Below are positions 45,420-56,638 of a DNA stretch of 64,000 nucleotides, piece after piece. The stretch lies in assembly GCA_005784505.1 (NCBI GenBank), contig VCAZ01000008.1, positions 10,372,763-10,436,762 of the forward strand, read 5' to 3'. The notes under the pieces were generated by a model. It searched no databases, had not been told where the DNA came from, and saw nothing but the letters and a program-made list of their open reading frames with translations. Position numbers and translations under genes: made by a program. Every line of letters begins with the position of its first letter. Position 1 is the first letter of the stretch. This DNA comes from Bagarius yarrelli (lineage: Eukaryota; Chordata; Actinopteri; Siluriformes; Sisoridae).

Positions 45420-46550
45420 GTAGTGTAATGTCTTACTGCCTATATAGTCATCCTATATAGGGCACAAAATAGGCTTTTAAACTCTATGTAGTGCACTAAT
45501 TTTAGTTTTTCTATCTAGGCAGCCTATATATGGACAGTAATTAAGGCTCTACGCTCTATGTAGTGCACTATTGTTTTACTTCCTATTCAGGCAGTCTAAA
45601 TAGGTATTAATACATTAGTAGGAAAACTGGCATTAGGGCACTAGATAGGGTGTAGAAGCCTATTTGGTTTCCTTTATAGTGCGCTACATAGTGTGTAGAA
45701 GCCTATCTTGTGTACTACAGTATATTGGCCGCCTACAGTATATAGGGAGTAAGGCATTAAAGCACTACTTTTTCTTTTGCTTCTACACTCTATCTAGTGC
45801 ACTAATGTCGGTTTTCCTACATAGGAGGCCTATATAGGAATAAAAAAAAGTGTCTACACTCTATGTATTGCACTAATGTCTTACTTCTTATGTAGGCAGC
45901 TTAAATAGGCAGGGTGATATTAGTAGAAAAACTGACATTATAAGCTTTTACACTCTATGTAGTGCACTAATTTAAATTTTCCAGCAGCCTATATACGGGT
46001 AGATCTACAAACTACTGTACGTAGTGCACTATTGTCTTACTTCCAATTTAGGCTGCCTAAATAGGTATTAATATGTTAGAAGGAGAACTGCCATTAGTGC
46101 ATTACATGGGTGTAGAAGCCTATTTAGTATTCTATATAGGCTCCCTATATAGGCAGTAAGATATTAGTGCACTACACTAAGTTTTCCTTTTGCACTTAGT
46201 ATTGTGCCCTGATGCCTTACTGCCTATATAGAAAACAAAATAGGCTTCTACACGAATGTGTCTATACTCTATGTAGTGCATTAATGTCTTACTTGCTATG
46301 TAGGCAGCCTAAATAAGACACAAAAGAATGGCATCTACACCCAGTGTAGCACGCTATATGCTAAAAAGAAATAAGAAGTCATGTAATTAATAGCAGTTTA
46401 CTTGGTAGCCATTTGCATAGTATCTATAGCACACTTATGAACATCTAAGGAATATAATAAATCATGACTGAAGCTAAGACCAAGTGCCCTAAACTTCGAA
46501 ACATCTGCAGTGAAATGTAGTGCACTACCTACTGTGTAGCAAACACTGAG
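45420..46550. repeat. 1.1-kb TATAGG/TGCACTA repeat field
   Basis: More than ten irregular copies of blocks such as TATGTAGTGCACTAATGTCT, TACTTCCTATGTAGGCAGCC and TAAATAGG, in both orientations (also CCTATATAGTGCGCTACATA). Spacing is uneven at roughly 90-130 bp. GTGCAC and CTATATAG are palindromes. Relationship to the 50790-50865 segment (GTGCACTTCTATAGGGAGTA) is likely. Confidence 0.75.
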
Positions 46551-47200
46551 TTGTTTCTGTTGGCTGACGGTTGAGATTCTTAAGTTATTTTTGTTACAGT
46601 CGCAAAAGTAGAGAAAGAAAACATCATGGAGTTTGTGTCTGCTTAAGTGTGTGTAGTCTCAATCCATCCGTCATCGTTAGTCTTTTTACGGGTGTTGTTT
46701 AAAAAGATCACAAGAACATTGCGCTTGTGGAGGGATTTTCATGGTATAAATAACAAGACGGAGAAATGTAGCTTCCCATAAACACATCCTCTGATTATCT
46801 TCTGTATTAAAGCTTTTACTGATGTCCTGATTGAGGTTTATAAAGGATGTAAGAGAGGATAGAGTGTTAAAGACGACGGTTCGAGTCGAGTTAAAGTATG
46901 TTCAGGAGCTCGCCACCGAGATGGAAACGCTACAGAAAAGGAGAGCTGTAATTTTCTACTTGTGCTTTGTAAACGTTTTCTATGTGCAGTATTTGATAAT
47001 GTAAAACTGGTATTTTTGTGGTTTGTATGCTGAGGAAACGATGATTAGGGGTGCACGTAGTTTTTTAGGAAAAATTTGTAAAATGTCTAAAAAAAGGGTT
47101 AAATCTGAAGCCTGTATCTGCATGCCCATCGAGTGCTGGAGGATGGAAGTCAATAAAGATTTATTTGAATCATTATTTGGTCTTTGCGTTATACTTTAAA
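46551..47200 (+). other. Unique block ending in AATAAA (candidate mRNA end)
   Basis: Non-repetitive sequence ending with GGAAGTCAATAAAGATTTAT (AATAAA at 47152-47157), followed by T-rich sequence. It could be the distal end of a long rims3 3' UTR, but nothing directly links it to the gene. Confidence 0.25.
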
Positions 47201-47290
47201 AAAATATTATTGACTTTTTTTGATTTTTCATTGTTTTGTAGCTGGAAATACTATCAGAGCTGCTGGTATTAATAAATATATATATATATA

Positions 47291-47413
47291 TAATCCACTT
47301 TATGGATTTATTCTTTTATGACATCACAGAAGTCCTGTTTTTTGATTGGTCACACATCACTCCTAACACATTCCTCCTCCCACTCCAACCAGGCACTCGC
47401 TTCTTCACCTCTT

Positions 47414-47493
<80 letters not shown>

Positions 47494-47553
47494 CCAATCA
47501 AAAAACAGGACCTCTGTGATGTCATAAAACAATAAATCCATAAAGTGGATTAT
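47291..47553. repeat. Long palindrome around (AT)n
   Basis: The 61-bp left arm 47291-47351 (AATCCACTTTATGGATTTAT ... TTTTTTGATTGGTCA) is matched by its reverse complement at 47491-47553 with very few differences. Between the arms lie a 65-bp inverted copy of part of the neighbouring LINE (47352-47418 against 47605-47670) and 36 AT units (47419-47491). The 60-70-residue frames here, on both strands, are consequences of the symmetry. Confidence 0.95.
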
Positions 47554-47602
47554 AGTATAATACATTATCATTTGGGATAAACAGTCCAGGGCAATAAAGA
47601 AT

Positions 47603-48065
47603 GTGGAAAAGAGGTGAAGAAGCGAGTGCCTGGTTGGAGTGGGTGGAGGAATGTGTTGGGAGTGATGTGTGATAGAAGAATTTCAGCTAGAATGAAAATG
47701 AAGTGTGTAGAAGACAGTGATGAAAGACAGAGCAGCGATGTACAGTTTAGAGACAGTGACAGGAGAAAGAGTTGGAAGATCATGGTGAACGTTTCAGGGA
47801 TAAAGACACAGAGGACAGCTCGAGATGGTTTGGACATATGCAGAGGAGGGAGAGTTGAAATATAAGTATAGGAGAATGTTGGAAGCTGTAGAGACCAAAC
47901 AGGAGGGAAATATACAAGGAAACCGAACAAGAGGGTATGTGGATGTGATAAATGAAGACATGAAGCTAGTGAGTAAAGAGGATGTGGGAATAGGCGTAGG
48001 GGGAGGCAGGTGAGTCGCTGTGGTTACCCCTGAAAGTAAGAGCCGGCCCAAGCCAAGCTAAGAGG
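47603..48065 (+). mobile_element. LINE 3' end (RTE/BovB-like), decayed
   Basis: Translated pieces in shifting frames match the C-terminal region of RTE-type LINE proteins as I recall it: VPGWSGWRNVLGVMCDRR, then RDGLDICRGG (usual R-RWFGHV-R), then a GYVDVINEDMKLVSKEDVG segment and a final RCGYP-like end. Stops and frame shifts show a dead copy, and an internal deletion joins ISARMKMK to VEDSDERQ. The 5' 65 bp recur inverted at 47352-47418. Confidence 0.7.
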
Positions 48066-48117
48066 CTGTTTTTGTTCTTAAGTCAGCTCTGCATGAAGGG
48101 AACAAGTGGAAAGAGAA

Positions 48118-48480
48118 GAAGTATAGTATAGTATAATAGAACCTAGTATATTACAGTACAGTATAATATATTTTAGTACAGTACAGTATAGTATAATATA
48201 TAGTATAGTACAGTATAGTATAATATAATATAGCATAGTATAGTACAGTAAAGTATAATATAGTATAGTATATAGTACAGTACAGACAGTACAGTATAGT
48301 ACTGTACAGTACAGTATAATATATCGTATATTATGGTATAATGTATAGCATAGTATAATATGATATAGTATAGTATAGTACAGTAAAATAAAGTATAGCA
48401 TAGTATTATATATAGTATATTATATTAATAATTAAATAGTATAGTATAGTATAGTATAGTATAGTATAGTATAGTATAGT
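48118..48480. repeat. AGTAT/ACAGT pentanucleotide repeat
   Basis: Variable (AGTAT)n, (ACAGT)n and (ATAGT)n units, pure at 48438-48480. Reverse frame of 107 residues is repeat-derived. Confidence 0.95.
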
Positions 48481-48497
48481 GATGGAGGTGCTGATAG

Positions 48498-48514
48498 ACA
48501 CTAGATGGCGCTAT
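48498..48514 (+). promoter_or_regulatory. CTCF-type motif
   Basis: ACACTAGATGGCGCTAT matches the vertebrate CTCF core (CCASYAGRKGGCRS) in all but the first position. It lies just 5' of the CpG-rich segment. Binding is inferred. Confidence 0.5.
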
Positions 48515-48546
48515 GTACTAAGGATAAACAAACACGCGCACTCACA

Positions 48547-48556
48547 GAGACACACA

Positions 48557-48600
<44 letters not shown>
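48547..48600. repeat. (CA)n microsatellite
   Basis: About 25 CA units between the CTCF-like motif and the CRE. Confidence 0.95.
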
Positions 48601-48604
<4 letters not shown>

Positions 48605-48790
48605 GGCATTTGTGCACGCTCGCAGGCGGTGCCGGTGACGCGTTCGCTCTGACGTCACGAAACAACCGGAGGGTCGTGAGTAAAACGAACGTGTGATTTT
48701 GTCTCACATGGACGCAGAGACAGATTTCAGCTCGCGATCAGCACCAAAACGCGGAATAACCTGTGCTGGAGAGCGACTTCCGGTAAGGAA
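48605..48790 (+). promoter_or_regulatory. CpG-rich promoter-like segment with CRE and splice donor
   Basis: A short CpG-dense stretch in CpG-poor surroundings. It contains a perfect palindromic CRE (TGACGTCA, 48650-48657), GGTGACGCGTTCGC, an ETS-like ACTTCCGGT, and a consensus donor (CTTCCG then GTAAGG at 48783). An ATG at 48708 opens 25 codons (MDAETDFSSRSAPKRGITCA...) before the donor, but the exon may equally be 5' UTR. This fits the first exon of a + strand gene continuing past the window; the gene was not recognised. Confidence 0.45.
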
Positions 48791-48893
48791 CGTTCTTCAA
48801 TCCGTCTTTCAGTTCTGTATCATAACCTGCTGCGGGATTCGCGGGGTTTATGGGGGTTTTTATGTGTGTTCATACCGGCTTTACACTCCATCT

Positions 48894-48894
<1 letters not shown>

Positions 48895-48983
<89 letters not shown>

Positions 48984-49020
48984 AACACACACACAGACAC
49001 ACACACACACACACACACCA
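48895..49020. repeat. Long (CA)n microsatellite
   Basis: About 43 uninterrupted CA units, then interrupted CA runs, starting ~110 bp after the candidate donor. Confidence 0.97.
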
Positions 49021-49149
49021 CTCACAAAGACTGAGACCTCCAACAATCTTCACACATCTTATATAAAAGTAAATATAATAATAATAACAACAACAACAAA
49101 AGCTATTATTATTTTTATTATTATTAATTAATTTTATCTGCTTCTTGTC

Positions 49150-49218
49150 ATTATTATTAGGGCCTCAGCACGAGTTATGATGATGATTATTATTATTGTT
49201 ATTATTATTTATTTATTA

Positions 49219-49257
<39 letters not shown>

Positions 49258-49262
49258 GAGCC
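49150..49262. repeat. (ATT)n microsatellite
   Basis: ATT units with GTT interruptions. GGGCCTCAGCACGAGTTAT before it and GAGCCTGAGCACTAGTTAT after it are ~20-bp direct repeats. Confidence 0.92.
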
Positions 49263-50250
49263 TGAGCACTAGTTATTATTCATAATTTATATAACATTTA
49301 ATAATTCATAACATTACACCCTGACGGTCCTGAGCTCATCAACATTGTTGGTAAACATGAATCACACTCATCACACCTTAGCTTCAGGCATAAAAATAGT
49401 CTGTCTCCAGGGTGACATTTCTGGTTAGACATCTTTTAGGGTTCGGGACACACAGCCCTGAATACTTCCTAAATATTGAGTATAAAATATACATATATTC
49501 GATCACCATCACTGCAGACCTGTGATAGCTGTGATAAACGGACAGTCTGTGTCACTCGGATGAGGACGGGGTCCCTCTTGAATCTGTTTTTTCCTTATTT
49601 TATCTCAGGGATCTTCTTATATAATAACAGCCGGTTACGTGGGCTCAACCTGGCCAATTCTGATGTTCTCCACGGTTCTCCGGTTTCCTCTCATTCCAGT
49701 ATGTGGATTAATTAACCCAAGATGTATTCCTGCCTTGCACCGTGTTTGTGGGAAAAGCTCCAGAAAAAACTCTCTACAAGCTTAAAATGTCCTTTGGTTT
49801 GATTTGTTTCTTTATTAGAAAGTTGTTCCATTGCGACACCTGTTTTTTTTATGTTGTTGGTCCTATAAATCTAGCATACGTACATAGGAAGTGAGTCAAT
49901 AGTTGGCATTTTGCCAGAGAAGTAAACGGCATTCAGAAGAGAACAGACATTACAATTAAAAAGTGAACGCAGCTGCGCAACGCAGCATCATCTCATCTCA
50001 TCTCATCACAGATCAGCAGCAGGAAGTCCAGTTTCATTTATGACATGTGAAATTCATTATATTAATTACAGTTTTTGTTATTTTCTTAAAATAAAAATGT
50101 AATAAAAAGCTAAAAATTAAAAAAAAAAAAACCCCGCGGCTCATCATATCCTAGAATGGTGTAAAAGACGCGACACTTTTCAAGTGTAAAAGTAGCTAGA
50201 AAAACATTGTTCCTTGTAGTTAAATTGCACTCGTTTAACATCATTCACTT
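49263..50250. other. No gene recognised
   Basis: AT-rich sequence with a possible decayed V-SINE core at 49630-49710 (GTGGGCTCAACCTGGC, CTCCGGTTTCCTCTC). No exons. Confidence 0.4.
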
Positions 50251-50254
50251 TAAA

Positions 50255-50535
50255 CATTTACAGTATATGACAGACATTCTTATCCAGAGCGACAAGGGCC
50301 TTGCTCAGGGGCCCAGCAGTGGCAACTTGGTGGTGTTGGGAATCGAACCCTGATGTTCTAATTAGCATTTCAACACTTTAACCAACCAGACCGACTTGCA
50401 TTTTTATTTTAACTGAGCAATTGAGGGTTGAGGGCCTTACTTAGGGGCCCAACAGTGGTAATTTGATGGTGCTGAAAATCGAACCCACAATCTTCCAGTT
50501 AGCGGCCAACACCTTAACCACTAAGCTACCAGTAT
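50255..50535 (-). mobile_element. Two tandem SINE (family A) copies
   Basis: First reverse copy 50255-50393 (TTTACAGTATATGACAGACA to CAACACTTTAACC), second 50394-50535 (CTGAGCAATTGAGGGTTGAG to CTAAGCTACCAG). Both have B-box complements (GGAATCGAACCC, AAAATCGAACCC). Confidence 0.75.
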
Positions 50536-50539
50536 TCAA

Positions 50540-50605
50540 ATGTATATTTGCTCTGCTGTTACGCCGTATGTCACATGACAATATCAACATGGCGGATATG
50601 GTACG
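50540..50605 (-). repeat. Fragment of the CCGCCATATTGAT repeat family
   Basis: TGTCACATGACAATATCAAC and ATGGCGGATATGGTACGTTT are the reverse complement of 56975-57010 with small changes. Confidence 0.7.
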
Positions 50606-50871
50606 TTTGAATTTTATACAAACTACTAATAATCATAAATATTTCAAGCCAGAAGGTACTTAAATGTAATACCTACTCAAGTAGAGTAAGATTTCAGATG
50701 CAGCCCTGGTCTTAATGTATATCCTTATGATAAATGGTAGACTGTAGAGCAAGGAAACTAAAACCTTATCTCTGATAAAGTGCACTGCATAGGGTGTAGC
50801 ATCCATTATTTCATACCCTACCTCTAATTTGAGTGCACTTCTATAGGGAGTAGGTAGCAGAAAACACCAAT

Positions 50872-51050
50872 GGGGGGGTCAGAGCACAGGGTCAGCTATG
50901 ATGCAGCGCCCCTGGAGCAGGAAGGGATAAGTGTTTTGCTTAAGGACCCAACAGTGGTTGGCTTGCCGGTGGTGAGGCTTGAACCCAGGTCTTCCTGGTG
51001 TCAAGATCAGCAACTCAGCGCCTTAACCATTGAGCCACCACTGCCCTGTC
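50872..51050 (-). mobile_element. tRNA-derived SINE (family B), with head
   Basis: In reverse: CAGGGCAGTGGTGGCTCAAT, GGTTAAGGCGCTGAGTTGCT (A box region), GGGTTCAAGCCTCACC (B box), GGGTCCTTAAGCAAAACACT body. This copy shows the tRNA-like head lost at 369-575. Confidence 0.7.
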
Positions 51051-51059
51051 CACTGTGTC

Positions 51060-51945
51060 CTGTATTAGGCCCTGTGGCCTAATAAAGCGCTATTTATATT
51101 TTTTACATACATTTTATACATTTGTCTTCATTTAAACTGAAATGTTTCCTGGAGATGCTGTGTTTTCGGTAGGAAAGTATAACACTAAACTGTACACAAA
51201 CACACTGAACATCATTAGCATTGTTATCAGCAACGTTTGGAATGGCAATCATGTGAATGGTTGATTGGTTTAGCTGAATATTCTAAAGGTCTCCGAGCAG
51301 CGATCCCATGTGTGCTAAAAACAAAAACCCAAAAAAAAAAAAAGAACAGCGCATTCTCAGGGCCGAGTATTCGTCCCAAACGTCCCCAAGAGGCTGTGGA
51401 ACCCTCGAATAAATACTTGCACATGACCCTGTGTCCCTGTGCCACAAGGAGCCATTTGTGCTCTCCCAATGACGTCCAGCAAGTCTTACACTGTCAATCG
51501 ACAGATTTGCTTGCGGTCAGCGCTCGGACGCGACGCTTCATCCAATGAAAACAGAAAGATTCCTGGGATGCTTTTTCTTATTATGTTGTTCCGGAGGCAG
51601 GGATGTGCTTGAATTGTGGAACTTAATGAGGAACACGGCTATAAAAAACAAAACAGAGAGATTTTTAGCAAGAAATATTAGCGATGCCAATTCTGTGCTA
51701 ATGGAAGGGAAATTCTAGCTACATATATTACTTGCCTTACGCTAAGCAGACTTGTTAGGTTCAAACGACCAAATGTCGGATATCGAAGATATAGTAGTAC
51801 TGTTTTATCATTTACTGAATAAAACGGATTTTTACAAAATGCATTCAGTTGTGTAAAGTGTCAGAGTCACTTGGGGGCTGACAACGAATTTCTACATTCC
51901 ACAGAATCCTTGGACTCAAAAATGTCGCACACTGACTGCCTTGAA
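51060..51945. other. No gene recognised
   Basis: Opposed open frames at 51227-51469 (-) and 51237-51548 (+) overlap each other but have no domain, splice support or coding-like relatives I can name. Confidence 0.35.
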
Positions 51946-51949
51946 TCCG

Positions 51950-52210
51950 CTATACGCTATGATTCAGACGAATCGTCTGAATCCCATGGTTCAGATGAAT
52001 CAAACGACTCAGTTCCGGTGATTTTTAGCCTTTTATGTTTCTGAGCATGCAGGAAGTTTTAAGTTAGCTACATGTTCTTAAAGTTACTAGCTAAAAGCTA
52101 CTTGGGAAAACTGAATGGTGTAATTATCAAGTTGATTTTATCTGTGTTGTTGTTAGCAGCAAGATAACTTAGAACCTAACTAATCAGAGTAAATGAGAAG
52201 AATGATTCGT
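51950..52210 (+). repeat. Dispersed repeat (copy also at 28156-28400)
   Basis: Shares GATTCAGACGAATCG-type words, TTTATGTTTCTGAGCATGCA and AGCAGCAAGATAACTTAGAA in order with the intron 1 copy. Confidence 0.65.
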
Positions 52211-52464
52211 ACATTTTATTCGTTTAACCCGAAAGAATCTGGATTCGCTCATCGTTACACCTAGCTTAATCTTTGTGTTTTGTAATATAAAATCTGTCAT
52301 TTTTGCTCGGATAGTTTTTTTTTACACAGCGAAAAAGTTTCATCTTCTGCTATTTAGTTGCCACAAAACTCTTATGATTCAAAGCTGTTCTACCCTGAAG
52401 AAAGGATGTGGGCTTTCCATTTTCTTCTCTCTCTTGTGTGATGTTTATCATCCTTTAGAAAATT

Positions 52465-52860
52465 AGTGTAAATAAACAGCGAGCCGTTGGCTGCTTTGAA
52501 GCCGGAGCCAAGATCGATGACCATCAAATAGCGCCTGACCCCGAGCAGTCACGTAATCAGCTACAGATAAACAGACATTAGAGACACACTTGGTGGAAGG
52601 CTGCAAGGTTTACTAGTGATATACTGTACAGGAAAATCTTGCTGAGTGTTATTCAGACATTAATCCATAGACACACCAATAATTCTCGCTGTGTTTGTCA
52701 GAAGTCGGGGCATAAATATTTTCCCAACTGTAGCTGGATTAGCGTGAATAAGAACTAGCGTGCTAATGATGACAATCGTTATAATACAAGTTTCACTTAA
52801 TCAATCGAATTTGGTGAAGACTTTTAAATGATTCATAGCCATTAAAGTCTCAATCAGGAC
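52465..52860. other. Unique block, conserved-element candidate
   Basis: Nearly 400 bp of non-repetitive, balanced sequence (CGATGACCATCAAATAGCGC, TGTAGCTGGATTAGCGTGAA). No coding frame. Judged by composition only. Confidence 0.25.
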
Positions 52861-53134
52861 TTAATGCTTTAATCATAACGTTAAAGTTAAAGAAAATATA
52901 TATTTTTTAAAGATTTTGGTCCACAATTAGGCCTGCACAGAACAGGTGCACATAGTCGGGGAAATGGTTCAATTATGGCACACAAAACAGGAAGTAAAAC
53001 AAAATAAGAACCAGGAAGTGACTCTGGGTGAAGGATGACATTACACATAAATAAATATATTGAATTAATGGAGGCCAAAATGATGGATTTTTTTATATAT
53101 GATATATTTTTTATCTCAGATCAGAGATAAAGCA

Positions 53135-53200
53135 GGGGAAAGAGAGAGGTTGGGAACGTGAAGGACCCGAGCCGTAATCAAACCCGGCCCCAGCCAAAAA
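53135..53200 (-). mobile_element. SINE (family C) fragment
   Basis: In reverse: GGCTGGGGCCGGGTTTGATT, CGGCTCGGGTCCTTCACGTT. These match the head and start of the body of 6127-6310. Confidence 0.6.
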
Positions 53201-53239
53201 TGATGAATTATTTATTATTAAGTTTAAACAGGGAAAACA

Positions 53240-53445
53240 TGGGGAAGTCATGGTGAAATAGATAGTTTACTGTTGGATTTCTGGTCAGAAGATCATGGGT
53301 TTAATACTCTGGACCACCAAGGGGCCTTCTGAGCCCGTGAGGCCCCATTTAACCCTCAACCACTAACTTAGTTAAGAAATTAGATAAAATTTATTAGTCG
53401 CTTTGAATAGGGAAAACTGACAAATACCAGAAATGGTTGTGGTCT
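53240..53445 (+). mobile_element. SINE (family A), decayed
   Basis: GGAAGTCATGGTGAAATAG head, GGGTTTAATACTCTGGACCA, CCATTTAACCCTCAACCACT body, and AGTCGCTTTGAATAGGGAAA tail. Confidence 0.6.
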
Positions 53446-53484
53446 AAAATTAGTACCGTTATAGTGTATATTTTAGTTTAGTTT

Positions 53485-53706
53485 CCTGGCACCAATAATG
53501 GGCCCTTGAGCAAGGCCCTTGACCTTCAATTGCTTATTTAATAAAAAAACTGTAGCTTACAGTGATGTTTGTCAATGTTTGATGGTCAGTGCAAGTTACA
53601 TTTACAGCGTTTGGCAGACGTCCTTATCCAAAGTGACTTACATGTCTCTCTTTTATACAACTGAGCAATTGGAGGTTGAGGGCCTTGCTCAGGTGCCCAC
53701 AGTGTT
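53485..53706. mobile_element. Two SINE (family A) fragments, opposite orientation
   Basis: 53485-53535 is sense body (GGGCCCTTGAGCAAGGCCCT); 53595-53706 is reverse tail and body (TTACATTTACAGCGTTTGGC, AGGGCCTTGCTCAGGTGCCC). Another head-to-tail clash of the same family. Confidence 0.7.
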
Positions 53707-53994
53707 TTTTTTTTTAATAGAGAACTGTTATATTTTCTAAATACTGATCTAATTTAAAAAAAAACATTATCATTTAACAGATAATCTACTGATGTGTTGC
53801 TAATTCTGACTTTTTGTGTCTAACAAAAAATATAGCAGTAACTAAGAAACACATCTGTAGCGCTGAGCGAGCTTTCATGATGTACAGTTTGATGTGAGGA
53901 GGCTGTGGAATTAGCTGAGCGAGCGAGCGAGCAGCTTTTGCGGAGGTTTTACAGAATTAAGTGTTAACTAAAAATATATAAAAAGGACACTGTG

Positions 53995-54125
53995 TTCGTC
54001 GTGCGATAGCCTTGTGGAGTAGACAGCGCTATTGTGCTCCGGGGCACCCTGAGTTGGAATCTCGGATCGTGAACCTTTCCCGATCCCCCCCCACCCTCTT
54101 TTTCGTCTCACTTCCTGTCTACTTC
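53995..54125 (+). mobile_element. tRNA-derived SINE (family C)
   Basis: GATAGCCTTGTGGAGTAGAC (A-box region), AGTTGGAATCTCGG (B-box region), CCCACCCTCTTTTTCGTCTC, ACTTCCTGTC tail. Followed by (AT)n at 54152-54182 and (GA)n. Confidence 0.6.
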
Positions 54126-54150
54126 CTGTCATTTCGATGACAACATAAAA

Positions 54151-54182
<32 letters not shown>

Positions 54183-54425
54183 ATGTATGTATATGTATGT
54201 GAGAGAGAGAGAGAGAGATAGATAGATATAAAATTGTAATTGTTGTCAGATTGCTGTGAATTAAATACTTCCGGAAAGGCTGTCCTAGGAAAATATTCCA
54301 CTCCAGGCTGCTAGCGGAAACTTTTTGTATGACACCGCACTGTAATTTATTGTTTTCCTATAACAGCATGTGTTTAATTCTTGACTCACTCGCACAATAG
54401 TTCTGGTTCAGAGTCCAGTATGGAA

Positions 54426-54562
54426 TAAAAGAAAAAGGAAGAGGGAGAAATAGAGGGAGAAATAGAGGGAGAAATAGAGGGAGAAATAGAGGGAGAAATA
54501 GAGGGAGAAATAGAGAGAGAAATAGAGAGAGAAATAGAGAGAGAAATAGAGAGAGAGAAAGA
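54426..54562 (+). repeat. 12-bp GAGGGAGAAATA minisatellite
   Basis: Eleven near-perfect copies of a 12-bp purine unit (GAGGGAGAAATA, later GAGAGAGAAATA). The Leu/Phe-rich reverse frame is an artefact. Confidence 0.95.
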
Positions 54563-54599
54563 AAGTCGTTAAGATGTCTCATAAAGTAAAAGATATTTT

Positions 54600-55140
54600 A
54601 TGCAAGGATCCTCCATGGAGCTGTCTGACCTTTTCAGGCTCTTTAGAGACCAGACCTTTCCGCCTGTTTCTGTAGAGAAGGAATGAGGTGTTTGGAGATG
54701 GAGGAAGAAGAAAAAAAAACAACAAAAAAAAGACTTTGCGTCTTCACACTGTGGGAGGTTTAAAAGGAAATCCTGAATCGCAGGGGGATTTTTGCATTGC
54801 GTATGGGAGCAGTTCCCTGCAGTGAGAGTTTGGAGATTTGTGCTGCTCTGGTCAATTTAAAAGGGCTCCGTTTGACCCCCGGGTAAAATCCCAAGGAGGG
54901 AAAAAAAACGAGGACCAGAGTTTCCTTTTTATTATAGGTCGCTGATTGAATACAGACACCAGGAGAAAAAAGACATTTTAGGTGTGACCTCATTTTGGTA
55001 AGAGTTACAAAAGTGTGTGTGTGTGTGTGTGTTTTTATGTATTATGGAGTATAATTGTTGCATAATTCCAAATAAGAGATCGGAAACCACAAATAAATGG
55101 AGTTAGATCCACAAATAAATTGTAGAGTTTCACAAACTTC
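54600..55140. other. No gene recognised
   Basis: Mixed sequence. A reverse 77-codon frame (54760-54993) has no recognisable domain or splice context. Confidence 0.35.
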
Positions 55141-55485
55141 CATCCGTCTATTGTCTATAACTGCTTATTCCTAATCCGGGTCCACAGGGATCTGCTGGAG
55201 TTTATCCCAGCTGTCATTGGGTGAAAGGCAGGGGTCACCCTGAACAGGTCGCCAGTCCATTACGGGACCACATACAGACAAACAGTCACACACACTTACA
55301 CTCACTCCTATGAGCGATTTAAAATCAAACATACATGTTGTTGGACTGTAGGAGGAAACTGGAGTACCCAGAGTAAACACACACAGGGAAGAACAGGGTA
55401 CATGTACACTCCACATAAAAAGACCCCAGCAGGGGATACAAACCTGAGACCATCTTACTGTGAGGCAACAGTGCTAATCGTTGCT
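55141..55485 (-). mobile_element. V-SINE (DANA/HE1-like)
   Basis: Reverse copy: TCCACAGGGATCTGCTGGAG, CCCAGCTGTCATTGGGTGAA, ACAGGTCGCCAGTCCATTAC, CATACATGTTGTTGGACTGT, TGTGAGGCAACAGTGCTAAT. Almost complete. Confidence 0.82.
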
Positions 55486-56130
55486 TGCATTTGTGGATTT
55501 TGAAATATTTCTAGAATTGAAGCCGACAACAGTCCACGAATGGGTGGACTCCACCCATCTTCCAGTTGATAGTTTTTACCTAACGTCACACCCTTAGGGG
55601 GAACGACCCCTGGCAAGCAAAACAATACTATCTTCCGCCTCCAGACTGGTCATGAACTAAGTGATTTCTTGCATTGAGCTGAAATACAGAACAGTGTTTG
55701 TGAAATTGGATGCACTAACTGACAAGAATACAAGCCTGGGCTATGCTTTTACAGAATCCTCTCAGAGAAAGCGAACCCAGAAAGGAGGAACTGGTAGATT
55801 TGTGCCATTAAACATATCTCGCTCCCTGGAGAGGGCAAACAATAGCAGCCGTCACAGTACACTTGTATTTGCAAAGCTAAGCTCACGTACAGTAAACAAT
55901 GAACATATTAATCATTGGCATTTTAGCCATAAATCAATAATGTTATAAGGAAATCGCAGGTTTTGTCCCGCCCTGATTTTAGGGCAAAACGTGATTGGTC
56001 AGCGCCACGTGCCAAGTATCTGATTGGCTCAATTAGAAGGTGGGTAAATTCCACCCTTTCCTGGTTTGTTGCCGGCTTCCACGCTAATAATATTTAAAAA
56101 TTATTATGATTTTATTTATTTGTCATTTTA
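55486..56130. other. Undefined segment with a 95-codon open frame
   Basis: The frame 55661-55948 begins MISCIELKYRTVFVKLDALT and has no motif I know, no clear splice acceptor, and codon use that does not stand out. It may be a repeat fragment or chance. Confidence 0.25.
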
Positions 56131-56638
56131 ACTTTTAATTTTTTATATATTTTTATGGCATTTATTTGTGTATTAGGATCGTTTTATTTGGTAGTCTGCA
56201 ACAATTTTACCTCCGTAGTTGTGCAGCCTTTTTGGCTTGTGTATGTGTTTATGTACTGTGTGTGTCCACATGTTTTTTTCTTTGGTTTGTGTGTGTTTAT
56301 ATGTATGTGTGTCCAGAAAGCTATTGTGGTGTGTATCTATGTGTGTGCGCTCACACTCACACAACCGTTGTCTTTCCTCTTAGAAATTTTTCACAAGCCT
56401 GAAGGTCCAGCTGTGAGTCTCAGACAGGAAACCCTCTGACATCGGAATAACATCAGCATGTCTTTTGAGAACTCCCAGCTGCAGAAGCAGGGGATGTACC
56501 ACGGCACAAAAAAAAATAAGAATGCAGTGTGTTTATCAACTCGCCACAATGCAATTAACTTTTGAATCTGATTGGTCAGAATTTTTTTTTTTTAGGTTAT
56601 TTTCCCAAACAAGCATTAGTTGTAGCTCTGGCTGTAAT

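Noticed and set aside
47302..47527. Pair of ~65-codon frames with similar ends on both strands
   Set aside because: The similarity is caused by the DNA palindrome and the (AT)n core (Tyr-Ile repeats), not by homologous proteins.
55661..55948. 95-codon frame as a new small gene
   Set aside because: No motif, no Kozak or splice context that stands out. Kept only as an undefined segment.
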